Below are positions 1 through 7,811 of a DNA stretch of 64,000 nt, one piece after another. The stretch spans positions 1-64,000 of the forward strand of contig NZ_LT629968.1 of the NCBI RefSeq assembly GCF_900104665.1, read 5' to 3'. The notes beneath the pieces were generated by a model. It was given only the letters and a program-made list of their open reading frames with translations. It was not told where the DNA came from and ran no database searches. Origin of the DNA: Traorella massiliensis. GTDB taxonomy: Bacteria > Bacillota_I > Bacilli_A > Erysipelotrichales > Erysipelotrichaceae. A program made the position numbers and the translations under genes. Every line of letters begins with the position of its first letter. Positions within the stretch are counted from its first letter, which is position 1.

Positions 1-30
1 TTCAGAGAGGAGCAAAAGAAGGAGATGTGA
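1..30 (+). pseudogene. C-terminal end of a TnpB-like protein (cut by window edge)
   Basis: The first ten codons read FREEQKKEM followed by TGA. The same last residues (EQKKEM, stop) close the truncated TnpB-like ORF at 11629-12096, and the following ~97 bases are nearly identical in both places. This is therefore the 3' end of a second copy of the same IS605/TnpB-type element, whose body lies left of the window. Whether that copy is full length or internally deleted cannot be seen. Confidence 0.55.
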
Positions 31-127
31 AGGTGTCGGTGGAACCACGCCGCTAGAAAGGCAGGTGGGTATGCAGATAGGGAGTTGCTTATTTGCATAT
101 GATTTTGGTTACAAAATCATTTTCTTG
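8..127 (+). repeat. Right end of IS605/TnpB-like element, copy 1
   Basis: These 120 bases match 12074-12193 at all but two positions (t/c at 38 and 92). The block holds the end of the TnpB-like ORF, a G-rich structured segment and a perfect 9-bp stem hairpin (ATGATTTTG, GTTA, CAAAATCAT) near the boundary. Similarity stops abruptly after TTTTCTTG, which marks the element's right end. Known IS200/IS605 elements carry such subterminal hairpins, and in TnpB systems the omega RNA spans the 3' end of tnpB and the right end. The RNA role here is inferred. Confidence 0.7.
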
Positions 128-137
128 GAAAGGAAAA

Positions 138-362
138 ATGATGATTATAATACAGATGCCATTAAAAAGAGAAGAAATAATTTGCCTTTTAAATGGAATT
201 ACTTATGAAGGACATACTTTTTGTTATCTAAAACAAGAAAGGATGAAGCTTTATTTTGAAGTTAATGGAAATCAGCAACATGCAACAGAGATTGCAGATA
301 AAGTAATTAAAAATAGTCAATGGGGTAAGGCTTTATTTTATCATATTGATTATGAAGAATGA
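138..362 (+). CDS. Small hypothetical protein (74 aa)
   Basis: Product not recognised. The start was set at 138 because AAAGG lies just upstream; a longer reading from 93 would begin inside the transposon right end and is not credible as a native start. The protein is soluble, with no signal peptide or membrane segment, mixed charge and an aromatic-rich C-terminus. It sits directly beside the IS605-like right end and 67 bp before the DUF3284 gene, in the same direction, so it may be the first visible gene of the PTS/MupG operon. The promoter or earlier operon genes may have been displaced by the element. Confidence 0.5.
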   Translation: MMIIIQMPLKREEIICLLNGITYEGHTFCYLKQERMKLYFEVNGNQQHATEIADKVIKNSQWGKALFYHIDYEE

Positions 363-429
363 ATATAAGTATTTAATTACCCAGGAAATAATTACAATAT
401 AAGTAAGTCGTAATGACTATGGAGAAGAT

Positions 430-879
430 ATGAAAGTAAATGTAGAAATGAATCTCTCTCAGAAGGATTTCTTTGATTATCTAACACAATCATTAATAAT
501 CGATATTTTCAAAAATACAGATAAGTTCAAAAATACAAATGAAATTAAAAAAGGGCTTCAGTATAAAAAGAAATTCAAACAGGCAGGTAATAAAGAATTA
601 GAAGGCAATGTAGAAATTATCGAATATGTAAGTCCTGAAAGTTATATAAGTAAGATACAGCTAAACTCTAATATTAGTCATATTGGCTATGAAATAGAAA
701 AGATAGATGATGACCATATCCGAGTTACGTATACTGAAACTTTTGATTCAACAAAAAAACTTCATGTATGGAATTATAAGATAATAAGTTTTATTCTTTT
801 CTATTTCAATGCTAAAAAAATGAAAAAAATGTTAATAGCGATGGAACATCATATTCTAAATAAGGAAGAAAGCATATGA
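430..879 (+). CDS. DUF3284 domain protein
   Basis: A 149-residue protein matching the DUF3284 pattern (SRPBCC-like fold by family knowledge) that is repeatedly found beside lactose/cellobiose-type PTS genes in Firmicutes. The visible layout is an N-terminal helix-like segment (MNLSQKDFFDYLTQSL), a central beta-rich part with IRVTYTETF, and a C-terminal basic-hydrophobic helix. GGAGAAG precedes the ATG by a few bases. Its last codons overlap the MupG gene by 4 bp (ATGA), so the two are translationally coupled. The biochemical function of the family is unknown; a regulatory or lipid/ligand-binding role in sugar uptake is only an inference. Confidence 0.75.
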   Translation: MKVNVEMNLSQKDFFDYLTQSLIIDIFKNTDKFKNTNEIKKGLQYKKKFKQAGNKELEGNVEIIEYVSPESYISKIQLNSNISHIGYEIEKIDDDHIRVTYTETFDSTKKLHVWNYKIISFILFYFNAKKMKKMLIAMEHHILNKEESI

Positions 880-1973
880 AAAGACTTGGTATTTCTTTAT
901 ATCCAGAGATTTCTAATAACCTTCAAAAGGATAAAGAGTATCTTGATTTAGCAGCAAAATATGGTTTTACAAGACTTTTTGTATGTTTGTTAAGTACCTC
1001 AAAACGATCACGTTCTGAAGTAGTTTCGATGTTTTATGATTTGAATACTTATGCGAAAGAAAAAGGCTTTGAAATTATTTTTGATGTATCACCACAAAAG
1101 TTTAAAGAACTACAAATCAATTATCAGGATCTTACTTTTTTTAAAGAGCTGATGGCTGATGGTATTCGAATGGATGAAAGCTTTAGTGGAAGAGAAGAAG
1201 CTGAAATGACATATAATCCATTAAATTTGAAAATTGAATTAAATGCCTCTGTCTTTGATCATTTGATCAATCGTATTTTATGTTTTCAGCCAGATAGAGA
1301 AAAACTCATTACTTGTCATAATTATTATCCATTGAAATACACCGGTTTAGGAATAAAATCTTTTAAAGAGGCAACACAGGAAATGAAAACATTTCAGTTA
1401 TCAACAGCAGTTTTTGTAACATCACAGAATATAGGATGTTTTGGTCCTTGTTTCAATGAAGGATTATGTACACTTGAAAAACATCGTGATTTACCATTAG
1501 AATTACAAGTCAGGCATTTAAAAGCAATGGATATCGTGGATGATATTATTATTGGCAATGCTTATGCTTCAGAGGATGAATTGAGAGCTATGAAAGAAGC
1601 GGCTGATCAGCCTTTGACATTAAATGTAGAGGCAGGCACAAGTACAGTTTTAGAGGAAATGATCCTTTATGATTTTAATCATACTGCAAGAGGCGATATC
1701 AGTGAATATATGATTCGCTCAACAATGCCTAGGGTAATCTATCGGGATGTTTCAATACCGCCTCATAATACTAAAAAACAAGTATATCGGGGAGATGTCA
1801 TTATCATGAATGATAGGATTTCTCGTTATAAAGGTGAGGTCCATCTAGTTCTTCAGACGATGGAAAATGATGGCAGGATGAATGTAGTAGGATCAATTCC
1901 TAAAAAAGAATGGATCCTTTTAGATGAGATAAGATCATGGAGTCACTTTATGCTTAGAAAAGAGGGAAAATAA
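876..1973 (+). CDS. mupG: MupG-like 6-phospho-N-acetylmuramidase (DUF871 family)
   Basis: The 365-residue protein begins RLGISLYPEI, the strand-one pattern of the DUF871/MupG family, a TIM-barrel followed by a smaller C-terminal domain (here from about residue 240, RGDISEYMIRSTMPR). The characterised S. aureus MupG hydrolyses MurNAc-6-phosphate-GlcNAc after PTS uptake, in the cytoplasm, for peptidoglycan recycling. The gene is coupled to DUF3284 upstream (4-bp overlap) and lies 1 bp before a PTS EIIB, which fits intracellular cleavage of a phosphorylated disaccharide. No MurQ or MurP is in view, so the true substrate could be another phospho-disaccharide. Confidence 0.75.
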   Translation: MKRLGISLYPEISNNLQKDKEYLDLAAKYGFTRLFVCLLSTSKRSRSEVVSMFYDLNTYAKEKGFEIIFDVSPQKFKELQINYQDLTFFKELMADGIRMDESFSGREEAEMTYNPLNLKIELNASVFDHLINRILCFQPDREKLITCHNYYPLKYTGLGIKSFKEATQEMKTFQLSTAVFVTSQNIGCFGPCFNEGLCTLEKHRDLPLELQVRHLKAMDIVDDIIIGNAYASEDELRAMKEAADQPLTLNVEAGTSTVLEEMILYDFNHTARGDISEYMIRSTMPRVIYRDVSIPPHNTKKQVYRGDVIIMNDRISRYKGEVHLVLQTMENDGRMNVVGSIPKKEWILLDEIRSWSHFMLRKEGK

Positions 1974-1974
1974 G

Positions 1975-2277
1975 ATGCGTAAAATACTATTAGTGTGTTC
2001 AGCAGGTATGTCAACTAGTATGCTGGTGAAGAAAATATTGAGTGCAGCGGAAAAAGAACATTATGAAATTCAAGTAGAAGCCCGTTCTATTTCTGAAGCT
2101 AGAGGGATTGGCAGTTTATGGGATGTGATTTTATTAGGCCCACAGGTAAAATTTCAATTGAAAGAAATAAAAAATGCTTTTCCTGATAAACCGGTGGAAG
2201 CAATCGATATGAAAAGCTATGGAAGAATGGATGGAGAAGCGATCGTGAAACAGGTTCGTTTTCTTTTAAAAGATTAG
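1975..2277 (+). CDS. PTS EIIB, lactose/cellobiose family
   Basis: A 100-residue cytoplasmic EIIB of the lactose/cellobiose superfamily. The N-terminal strand carries the phosphocysteine loop LLVCSAGMSTSML (Cys8), and residues near 55 (ILLGPQV) match the family's second signature. It accepts phosphate from EIIA and passes it to the sugar bound in EIIC. It starts 1 bp after the MupG stop and runs into the EIIA gene, forming a tight operon. No EIIC gene lies in this cluster; it is presumably left of the window or supplied by the complete system at 34-35 kb. Confidence 0.85.
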   Translation: MRKILLVCSAGMSTSMLVKKILSAAEKEHYEIQVEARSISEARGIGSLWDVILLGPQVKFQLKEIKNAFPDKPVEAIDMKSYGRMDGEAIVKQVRFLLKD

Positions 2278-2278
2278 T

Positions 2279-2596
2279 ATGGAAAGAATGGAACATATTT
2301 GTTTTACACTTATTGCAAGTGCAGGCTGTGCACGTTCTCTATATATTGAAGCGATTCGTCAGGCAAAAGATCAGGAATTTGAGAAAGCATATTTATTAAT
2401 GGATGAAGGTGAGAAATTGTTTGTTGAGGGACATGCTGCTCATGCTGGATTGATCCAGCAGGAAGCCAATGGTCAAAACAGTGTGTTATCTTTACTGCTG
2501 CTCCATGCTGAGGATCAGTTAATGAGTGCAGAAACATTTGGTATACTGGCATATGAACTTATCGAGATTCATAAAAAAATTGCTGAAAAGAGATAA
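2279..2596 (+). CDS. PTS EIIA, lactose/cellobiose family
   Basis: A 105-residue all-helical EIIA of the lactose/cellobiose type. The phospho-accepting histidine is in LLLLHAEDQLM (His76), and the family motif EGHAAHAGLIQ is at about residues 50-60. It carries phosphate from HPr to the adjacent EIIB. The ATG at 2279 follows the EIIB stop by 1 bp; an in-frame ATG at 2288 preceded by GGAAAG is an equally plausible start and would remove three residues. It is the last gene before a strong terminator, so it closes the DUF3284-MupG-EIIB-EIIA operon. Confidence 0.85.
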   Translation: MERMEHICFTLIASAGCARSLYIEAIRQAKDQEFEKAYLLMDEGEKLFVEGHAAHAGLIQQEANGQNSVLSLLLLHAEDQLMSAETFGILAYELIEIHKKIAEKR

Positions 2597-2616
2597 GAGA
2601 CATCTCTTTTTCTTTT
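2586..2616 (+). terminator. Rho-independent terminator after PTS EIIA
   Basis: Perfect 9-bp stem (AAAAGAGAT / ATCTCTTTT) with a 7-base loop and a following T-rich tail. The stem begins inside the last EIIA codons and ends the PTS/MupG operon. Confidence 0.8.
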
Positions 2617-2653
2617 GGTAAAGATATGGTAGAATACAATGGGAGCTGATGAC

Positions 2654-3214
2654 ATGTCACATACAAAAAAAGCTTTAGGGAACGCCCTTAAACAATTGAC
2701 GCATGAAAAACCCTTTGATAGAATTTCAGTTTCTGATATTACCTCAAAATGTAATTTAAATCGTCAAACATTCTACTATCATTTTCAAGATAAATATGAA
2801 TGCTTAGAATGGGTTTATCTGCATGATTGTCTGGATCCGTTAACGCATGGTATTGGTATTGATAACTGGGAAAAGAGAATTGAAAAAATGCTTATGATCA
2901 TGTCAAATGATCAAGAGTTTTATATGCGTACGATCCATGCCACGCCTAAATCATTTATTGATCCTTGTTTTGCAATTTTTAAGAATCTTTTTCTTCATGC
3001 GATCCATGTTATCGATGAAAATGATTATGTAGATGATCAGGAAGAGGAATTTATCAGTGAATTTTTAGCTCAGGGCTGCGTAGGCTGTATTATTTCCTGG
3101 GTGGATAAAGGAATGAAGATGACACCTATTGATCTTTCTTCGAAGCTAAAAAAGATCGAGGCGGATATGGAACAGCTTAAAAAGCAGAAAAGAAAATTAA
3201 AAGCATTAAGATAA
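2654..3214 (+). CDS. TetR/AcrR-family transcriptional regulator
   Basis: 186 residues from the chosen start. The N-terminal TetR helix-turn-helix is clear: FDRISVSDITSKCNLNRQTFYYHFQDK at about residues 20-46, with the characteristic YYHF turn. The C-terminal half is helical, resembling the TetR_C_8 type often found in DhaS-like regulators (family assignment inferred). GGGAG lies 8 bp before ATG 2654; an upstream ATG at 2639 lies only 3 bp after a TAGAAT -10 box and is unlikely. It stands alone between two terminators, so its target is not evident. It ends in a lysine-rich helix. Confidence 0.8.
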   Translation: MSHTKKALGNALKQLTHEKPFDRISVSDITSKCNLNRQTFYYHFQDKYECLEWVYLHDCLDPLTHGIGIDNWEKRIEKMLMIMSNDQEFYMRTIHATPKSFIDPCFAIFKNLFLHAIHVIDENDYVDDQEEEFISEFLAQGCVGCIISWVDKGMKMTPIDLSSKLKKIEADMEQLKKQKRKLKALR

Positions 3215-3243
3215 AGTTTGAATAAAATTCAAACTTTTTTTAT
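3214..3243 (+). terminator. Rho-independent terminator after TetR gene
   Basis: Perfect 10-bp stem (AAGTTTGAAT / ATTCAAACTT) with an AAA loop and a run of seven or more T residues, starting in the stop codon of the TetR gene. Confidence 0.9.
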
Positions 3244-3286
3244 GAAAAAAAATAATATAAATATATCATTTCATTATTTAAAATGA

Positions 3287-3292
3287 TATAAT
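3287..3292 (+). promoter_or_regulatory. -10 box of the polymerase/YolD operon
   Basis: A perfect TATAAT lies 60 bp before the polymerase start, in an AT-rich stretch after the TetR terminator. No GAAC-N4-GTTC type LexA box was seen around it, so SOS control is not supported by sequence. Confidence 0.5.
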
Positions 3293-3351
3293 ATATATGT
3301 ACCGGTATAAAAAATAATCAAATATTAAAAGATATGAAAGAAGGTCGTTTT

Positions 3352-4842
3352 ATGAAGAAGCATGTTTATATTGCTATCGATTTAAAATCATTTTATGCTT
3401 CTGTAGAATGTGTTGAAAGAGGATTGGATCCTGTTTTGGTGAATCTTGTTGTAGCGGATGTTGAGCGTAGTGAAAAAACTATCTGTCTGGCAGTGTCGCC
3501 TGCCTTGAAGGCATATGGAATTTCGGGACGTTCACGCTTGTTTGAAGTCGTGCAAAAGATTAAAGAAGTGAATGAGAATAGAAAGCGTTTGGCTTGGAAT
3601 CATACATTTTTAGGAGAATCTTTTTATGATGATGAACTAAAAAAAAATCCAAATCTGGCGCTTTCTTATATTACTGCAGTACCTAGGATGGCCTTATATA
3701 TTCAATATAGCGCTAGAATCTATCAAATATATTTAAAGTATGTCGCAGAGGAAGATATTCATGTTTATTCAATAGATGAGGTTTTTATTGATGTGACAAA
3801 TTACTTAAAAATGTATGGAATGAGTGGAAGAAAATTGAGTGCTTTGATCATTCAGGATATTTATAGGGAAACAGGGATTCCCGCTGCTGGAGGAGTTGGA
3901 AGCAATTTGTATTTATGTAAAGTGGCTATGGATATCGTTGCGAAACATATTGATCCTGATGAAAATGGAGTAAGAATTGCGGAATTAGACGAGATAAGTT
4001 ATCGCAGGCTTTTGTGGGATCATCGTCCATTAACTGATTTTTGGCGTATAGGAAGAGGTTATACGAAAAAACTGGAGGAGAATGGATTGTTTACAATGGG
4101 AGATATTGCGAGATGTTCATTGGTCAATGAAGAACTTTTGTATCAATTATTTGGGATCAATGCAGAGCTTTTGATTGATCATGCATGGGGGAAAGAACCT
4201 TGTACGATGGAATACATAAAAGCTTATAAGCCACGCTCTAATAGCATGGGAACAGGACAGGTCTTGACAAGTCCATATTCTTTTGAAAAAGCAAGGATCA
4301 TCATAAAAGAAATGTGTGATTCACTGGTTTTAGGTTTGGTAGATAAAGGATTAAATACTGATCAGGTATGTCTTAGCATTGGCTATGATATTGATAATTT
4401 AAAAAGTAAATATAAAGGTGAAGTTAAAAAAGATCATTATGGACGCTGGGTTCCTAAACCGGCACATAGCAGTATTCGTTTAAAAGAGTTTACTTCTTCC
4501 ACCAAAATAATAAGAACAGCTGTTTTAGAACTTTATGATAAGATTACTGATAAAAATTTAAAAATACGACGATTAAATATCTCTTTCAATCATTTACAGA
4601 CAAAAGAAGAGATAGGACATTTAAAAAAAACAGAACAATTAGATCTTTTTGTTGATTATGATGTATTAGAAAAAAAGAAAGAAGCCTATCAAAAACAACT
4701 TGATCGTGAAAAAAGAGTCCAAGAAACGATGCTCGCCATTAAGAAAAAATACGGGAAGAATGCCGTTTTAATGTTAACAAGTCTTGAAGAGGGAGCAACC
4801 GCTAAAGAGCGGAATCAGCAGATTGGCGGTCATAAAGCTTAG
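3352..4842 (+). CDS. Y-family DNA polymerase (UmuC/ImpB/DinB-like)
   Basis: 496 residues, longer than DinB-type Pol IV and close to the Firmicute UmuC-like group that pairs with YolD. Palm motifs are present: the first metal aspartate in YIAIDLKSFYASVEC (Asp10, with Tyr15 at the steric-gate position) and the catalytic pair in YSIDEVFID (Asp142, Glu143). A little-finger region follows the thumb, and the C-terminus is a lysine-rich helical tail. Such enzymes perform translesion synthesis. The start at 3352 is preceded by GAAAGAAGG; the ATG at 3334 has no ribosome site. The gene is followed 8 bp later by the YolD-like gene, the typical two-gene mutagenesis cassette of chromosomes, plasmids and ICEs. 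Confidence 0.88.
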   Translation: MKKHVYIAIDLKSFYASVECVERGLDPVLVNLVVADVERSEKTICLAVSPALKAYGISGRSRLFEVVQKIKEVNENRKRLAWNHTFLGESFYDDELKKNPNLALSYITAVPRMALYIQYSARIYQIYLKYVAEEDIHVYSIDEVFIDVTNYLKMYGMSGRKLSALIIQDIYRETGIPAAGGVGSNLYLCKVAMDIVAKHIDPDENGVRIAELDEISYRRLLWDHRPLTDFWRIGRGYTKKLEENGLFTMGDIARCSLVNEELLYQLFGINAELLIDHAWGKEPCTMEYIKAYKPRSNSMGTGQVLTSPYSFEKARIIIKEMCDSLVLGLVDKGLNTDQVCLSIGYDIDNLKSKYKGEVKKDHYGRWVPKPAHSSIRLKEFTSSTKIIRTAVLELYDKITDKNLKIRRLNISFNHLQTKEEIGHLKKTEQLDLFVDYDVLEKKKEAYQKQLDREKRVQETMLAIKKKYGKNAVLMLTSLEEGATAKERNQQIGGHKA

Positions 4843-4850
4843 GAGGTCTT

Positions 4851-5270
4851 ATGAATCTAAATTTATATAAACAGTGTTATGAGGATATTCTGTATTTTGA
4901 TTATCAGGGTTCGGTAAAGCATGCTCATATGTCATTATATGATCGTGCTGCCCAGTTTTCACCTTTTGCAGCTTTAAACGGGCACGAAGCAGCTATTTTA
5001 GAAACTGCGAGGATGACAGAAGAAAAAATAATGCTTACAGAAGATAGAAAAGCATATATAAATGAAAAGCTTCATTTTTTAAAAGAACATATTCATATGA
5101 AACCATTCGTTGATATTACTTACTTTCAAAAAGATGAGCGAAAAGAGGGTGGCTCATATATAAGAAAAAATGTAAGGATCATAAAAATAGATCATGATTC
5201 TCATATATTGACTTTTGATGATAAAACAAAGCTTTTTTTTGAGGATATTATTGATATTGAGTTTCTCTAA
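4851..5270 (+). CDS. YolD-like protein
   Basis: A 139-residue protein with the YolD-like family hallmark HMSLYDRAAQFSPFAAL near residues 27-43 and a beta-rich C-terminal half ending in DIIDIEFL. YolD-like proteins sit next to UmuC-type polymerases in Firmicutes and are thought to play the UmuD-like partner role; that role is known only by association. GGAGG lies 6 bp before the ATG. It is co-transcribed with the polymerase, with an 8-bp gap and no terminator between them. Confidence 0.85.
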   Translation: MNLNLYKQCYEDILYFDYQGSVKHAHMSLYDRAAQFSPFAALNGHEAAILETARMTEEKIMLTEDRKAYINEKLHFLKEHIHMKPFVDITYFQKDERKEGGSYIRKNVRIIKIDHDSHILTFDDKTKLFFEDIIDIEFL

Positions 5271-5306
5271 GCTTTTAATTAAATAGAGGAATAAAAGAGG
5301 AATAGT

Positions 5307-5381
5307 ATGGAATGCGATAAATTACAAAAATTACTTTTTCATTATGGTATTGAGTCATATAAACACATTGAAAAAAAATAG
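5307..5381 (+). CDS. Possible 24-residue small protein
   Basis: A short ORF, MECDKLQKLLFHYGIESY... ending in IEKK, preceded by a good ribosome site (AAGAGGAA, 4 bp from ATG). It lies 36 bp after the YolD-like gene on the same strand. It may be a real small gene or the remnant N-terminus of a longer one cut short; no continuation was found in the other frames. Not recognised. Confidence 0.3.
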   Translation: MECDKLQKLLFHYGIESYKHIEKK

Positions 5382-5440
5382 ATTCGTCTCATGGTGAGGA
5401 TGATATACGATATAATTATTGATAAAAATATGTTTTACGA

Positions 5441-5698
5441 ATGAATTGTGCAAAGGTAATGGATCATCAGCGAATAGAAGAATTAAACATGTTAGTTCAA
5501 AGATATCGTGATTTTGGAATGAAAGCTCCTTGTTTTATATTGAATGATGAAGGAAATTATCTTATGAAATTTAGTGGATACCACTGTTATGTATCAGAGT
5601 ACCTAGATTATAGAATAGCTGAAAATATTACGGACCCAGCACTAGTAAAACTGATGCAAGAACGTTTGGTTCTTGTTTCTCAGTTTGCGCAAAAATAG
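5441..5698 (+). CDS. Hypothetical protein (85 aa)
   Basis: Not recognised. A small soluble protein with a predicted N-terminal helix (IEELNMLVQRYRDFGMKAP) and a beta segment (CFILNDEGNYLMKFSGYHCYVSEYL). The start is uncertain: ATG 5441 has no Shine-Dalgarno sequence, whereas ATG 5459 has AAAGG only two bases upstream. A TATAAT at 5411-5416 could drive it. It is followed 12 bp later by another small gene, so the two probably form a pair downstream of the polymerase/YolD cassette. Confidence 0.5.
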   Translation: MNCAKVMDHQRIEELNMLVQRYRDFGMKAPCFILNDEGNYLMKFSGYHCYVSEYLDYRIAENITDPALVKLMQERLVLVSQFAQK

Positions 5699-5710
5699 AA
5701 GAATGTCCTT

Positions 5711-5950
5711 TTGACAGAGATTATGTCGATGTACTCCTTATTTGATTTATCACCTTATGATCAAAGGGTAGGAATCGATGAAAAACAACAAAATCTGAAT
5801 GATTTGATTCTTGTTTCAGATAAACATGGAGAATACGATCTCATTGAGATAGAAGATGTGTATGAAGCTTTGCTTGCATATGAGAGTAAAGGTGAATTTC
5901 AAGTATTGCGTTATTTGGAAGCAGATGAAAAAAAGGCAAAGCGAACTTGA
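5711..5950 (+). CDS. Hypothetical protein (79 aa or shorter)
   Basis: Not recognised. An acidic, helix-prone small protein (EIEDVYEALLAYESKG near residues 45-60). The longest reading starts at TTG 5711; ATG at 5723 or 5729 are alternatives, and none has a strong ribosome site. It follows the 85-aa gene by 12 bp in the same direction. There is no signal peptide or membrane segment. Confidence 0.45.
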   Translation: MTEIMSMYSLFDLSPYDQRVGIDEKQQNLNDLILVSDKHGEYDLIEIEDVYEALLAYESKGEFQVLRYLEADEKKAKRT

Positions 5951-6032
5951 TGAGATGATGGCGTATTTTTTATAAAAAATCACATTTTGAATAACATAAC
6001 GTCTTTGGTGAATAATAGGATTTAGAATTTCA

Positions 6033-6061
6033 TTGTACTTTAAAATAAAATTCATTATAAT
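6033..6061 (+). promoter_or_regulatory. Promoter of the two-component operon, predicted leaderless
   Basis: TTGTAC (6033-6038), a 17-bp spacer and a perfect TATAAT (6056-6061), followed by exactly six bases before the ATG at 6068. No Shine-Dalgarno sequence exists. Transcription should start at or within a base or two of the start codon, giving a leaderless mRNA. Confidence 0.7.
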
Positions 6062-6067
6062 ATTTTT

Positions 6068-6751
6068 ATGAAAATATGTATTTGTGATGATGATATCAGT
6101 CAATGTGAAAGCCTAAAAGCGATGATCTTAATTCATGATGAAAATCATAAAATCATATCTTTTCATAGTGCAGAGGAAATGTTGTTTGAATGTGAAGAAC
6201 AGTTTCCTTTTGATTGTATCTTTTTAGATATTCAAATGAAAAAAATGAATGGGATCGAATGTGCTAGGAAAATTAGAAGCATTGATAAGAATGTCGTGAT
6301 TGTATTTTTATCTGCTATTCGTGATTATGTTTTTGAGGGTTATGAAGTAAATGCTATGCGTTACTTGTTGAAGCCTTTAGATCAAAAGAAATGTCATGAG
6401 TTGTTAGATTTGATTGAATCATCGATTCAGAAAGAAAAGACGTATCTGTATGTCAATAAAATGAAAATTTGCTGCGATGATATTTTATATATTGAATCTT
6501 GTGGTCATTACTGCAGTATCTATGCTTCTGAAGTTATAGAAGTTAAAATGTCTTTAAATGAACTATATTCTAATCTTCCAAAGTCGTTTATTCAAACACA
6601 TCGTTCTTATATTGTGAATTTAAACCATGTCGATGCAGTGATTGCAGATCATTGTCTTTTAGAAAATCAGGCTATGATTCCTATTAGTAGAAGTTCTCAA
6701 AAAAAAGTAAATGAAGCTTTTATGGAATATATTAAGGGAGGTCTTTTATGA
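6068..6751 (+). CDS. LytTR-family response regulator
   Basis: A 227-residue protein with a receiver domain at about 1-120 (acidic CDDD at 6-9, phospho-acceptor Asp54 in CIFLDIQM, Lys in LLKPLD) and a LytTR DNA-binding domain from about 130, with the family hallmarks LYIESCGHYCSIY and FIQTHRSYIVNLNHV. AgrA-type regulators of this class bind direct repeats and often control peptide-related or transporter genes. It overlaps the kinase gene by 4 bp and lies upstream of an ABC exporter pair, the likely target. The transcript appears leaderless. Confidence 0.9.
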   Translation: MKICICDDDISQCESLKAMILIHDENHKIISFHSAEEMLFECEEQFPFDCIFLDIQMKKMNGIECARKIRSIDKNVVIVFLSAIRDYVFEGYEVNAMRYLLKPLDQKKCHELLDLIESSIQKEKTYLYVNKMKICCDDILYIESCGHYCSIYASEVIEVKMSLNELYSNLPKSFIQTHRSYIVNLNHVDAVIADHCLLENQAMIPISRSSQKKVNEAFMEYIKGGLL

Positions 6752-7746
6752 TCGGTCTCTTGATTTTGATTTTATATTCACTGCTTTCTCAATGGAAGAC
6801 ACAACATTTTAAAAGAATATTTTTTCTTTCTATTATAACGTTAGTCAGTGGATGGCTTGCTTATATTTATTTTAAGGAAGCATTACTTTTGATTTTATTT
6901 ATAAATATTATCCTTCAGCTTTTTTATTATTCTTACTGTCAAAAAACATTCAAAGTACCTGTTATCATACAAGCAGCAGTTATGGCTATGATTATCTTTT
7001 TAGGATATCAAGTCAGTGCTTATGAATTTACTTCTTTACTTTTGACATTATTATTTATTTCTTTAAGAATTTATGACATGTCTTTGCATAGTACTTTTGA
7101 AAGTTATAGTACAAGTTATCAAAACAAGCTTTTAAAAAATCAGGTAGAAGAGGTCCAAAATATTTATATGACCATGAGAGGCTGGCGTCATGATTATCAT
7201 AATCATCTTCAGTCTTTAAAAGCTAAACTGAATCAGAATCAGGTTGAAGAATCAATACGTTATCTCAATGATCTTGAAAAGGATCTGGATGATATTAAAC
7301 AGATTGTGGAAAGTGGAAATATTGAAGTGGATGCTATTTTAAACTCAAAGCTTTCACTGGCAATGGCTCAAAATATTGAGGTTTCAGTGAAGGTATCGAT
7401 TCCTCAAAATTTGTCAATAACAAGTATCGATTGTTGCGTATTATTAGGAAATTTAATAGATAATGCTATAGAGGCATGTGAAAAAGTCAATGATAGAAAA
7501 TATATTCGTTTATATATTGGGTTATATAAGAAACAGCTTTATATTAGTATTACAAATGCGACTAATGAAGTTGTAAGAAAGTTTGATGAGGAATATATTA
7601 CGACAAAAAGAGGGAATCATGGTCATGGTTTAAAAAGGATCAACAAAGTAGTTGAAAAATATCATGGTTATATTAATCGAAAAAATGAACCGGGAGTTTT
7701 TGTGACAGAAATTATGCTGCCAATGAACCAAACGTGTACGAAATAA
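6748..7746 (+). CDS. GHKL sensor histidine kinase (AgrC-like)
   Basis: 332 residues. The N-terminus has about five hydrophobic segments (residues 1-108), then a dimerisation helix with the phospho-accepting histidine in WRHDYHNHL (His148) and a GHKL ATPase domain (N-box LLGNLIDNAIEACE, G-box GNHGHGLKRI). This polytopic type usually senses peptides or membrane-active compounds. The 4-bp overlap with the response regulator indicates a coupled two-component system; the ABC exporter genes follow 65 bp downstream after a terminator. Confidence 0.9.
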   Translation: MIGLLILILYSLLSQWKTQHFKRIFFLSIITLVSGWLAYIYFKEALLLILFINIILQLFYYSYCQKTFKVPVIIQAAVMAMIIFLGYQVSAYEFTSLLLTLLFISLRIYDMSLHSTFESYSTSYQNKLLKNQVEEVQNIYMTMRGWRHDYHNHLQSLKAKLNQNQVEESIRYLNDLEKDLDDIKQIVESGNIEVDAILNSKLSLAMAQNIEVSVKVSIPQNLSITSIDCCVLLGNLIDNAIEACEKVNDRKYIRLYIGLYKKQLYISITNATNEVVRKFDEEYITTKRGNHGHGLKRINKVVEKYHGYINRKNEPGVFVTEIMLPMNQTCTK

Positions 7747-7766
7747 TACCATTCGTGCACTTTTTT
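7734..7766 (+). terminator. Terminator after the histidine kinase
   Basis: 9-bp stem GTGTACGAA / TTCGTGCAC (one G-U pair) with a 9-base loop and six T residues. The stem starts in the last kinase codons and separates the two-component genes from the ABC exporter. Confidence 0.8.
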
Positions 7767-7811
7767 ATAAGTAATCATGATTTTTATTTATAATAAGTCT
7801 GGGGTGATAAA

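Noticed and set aside
3241-3351. LexA/SOS box before the Y-family polymerase
   Set aside because: No GAAC-N4-GTTC or CGAAC-type palindrome is present; the only inverted features are AT-rich.
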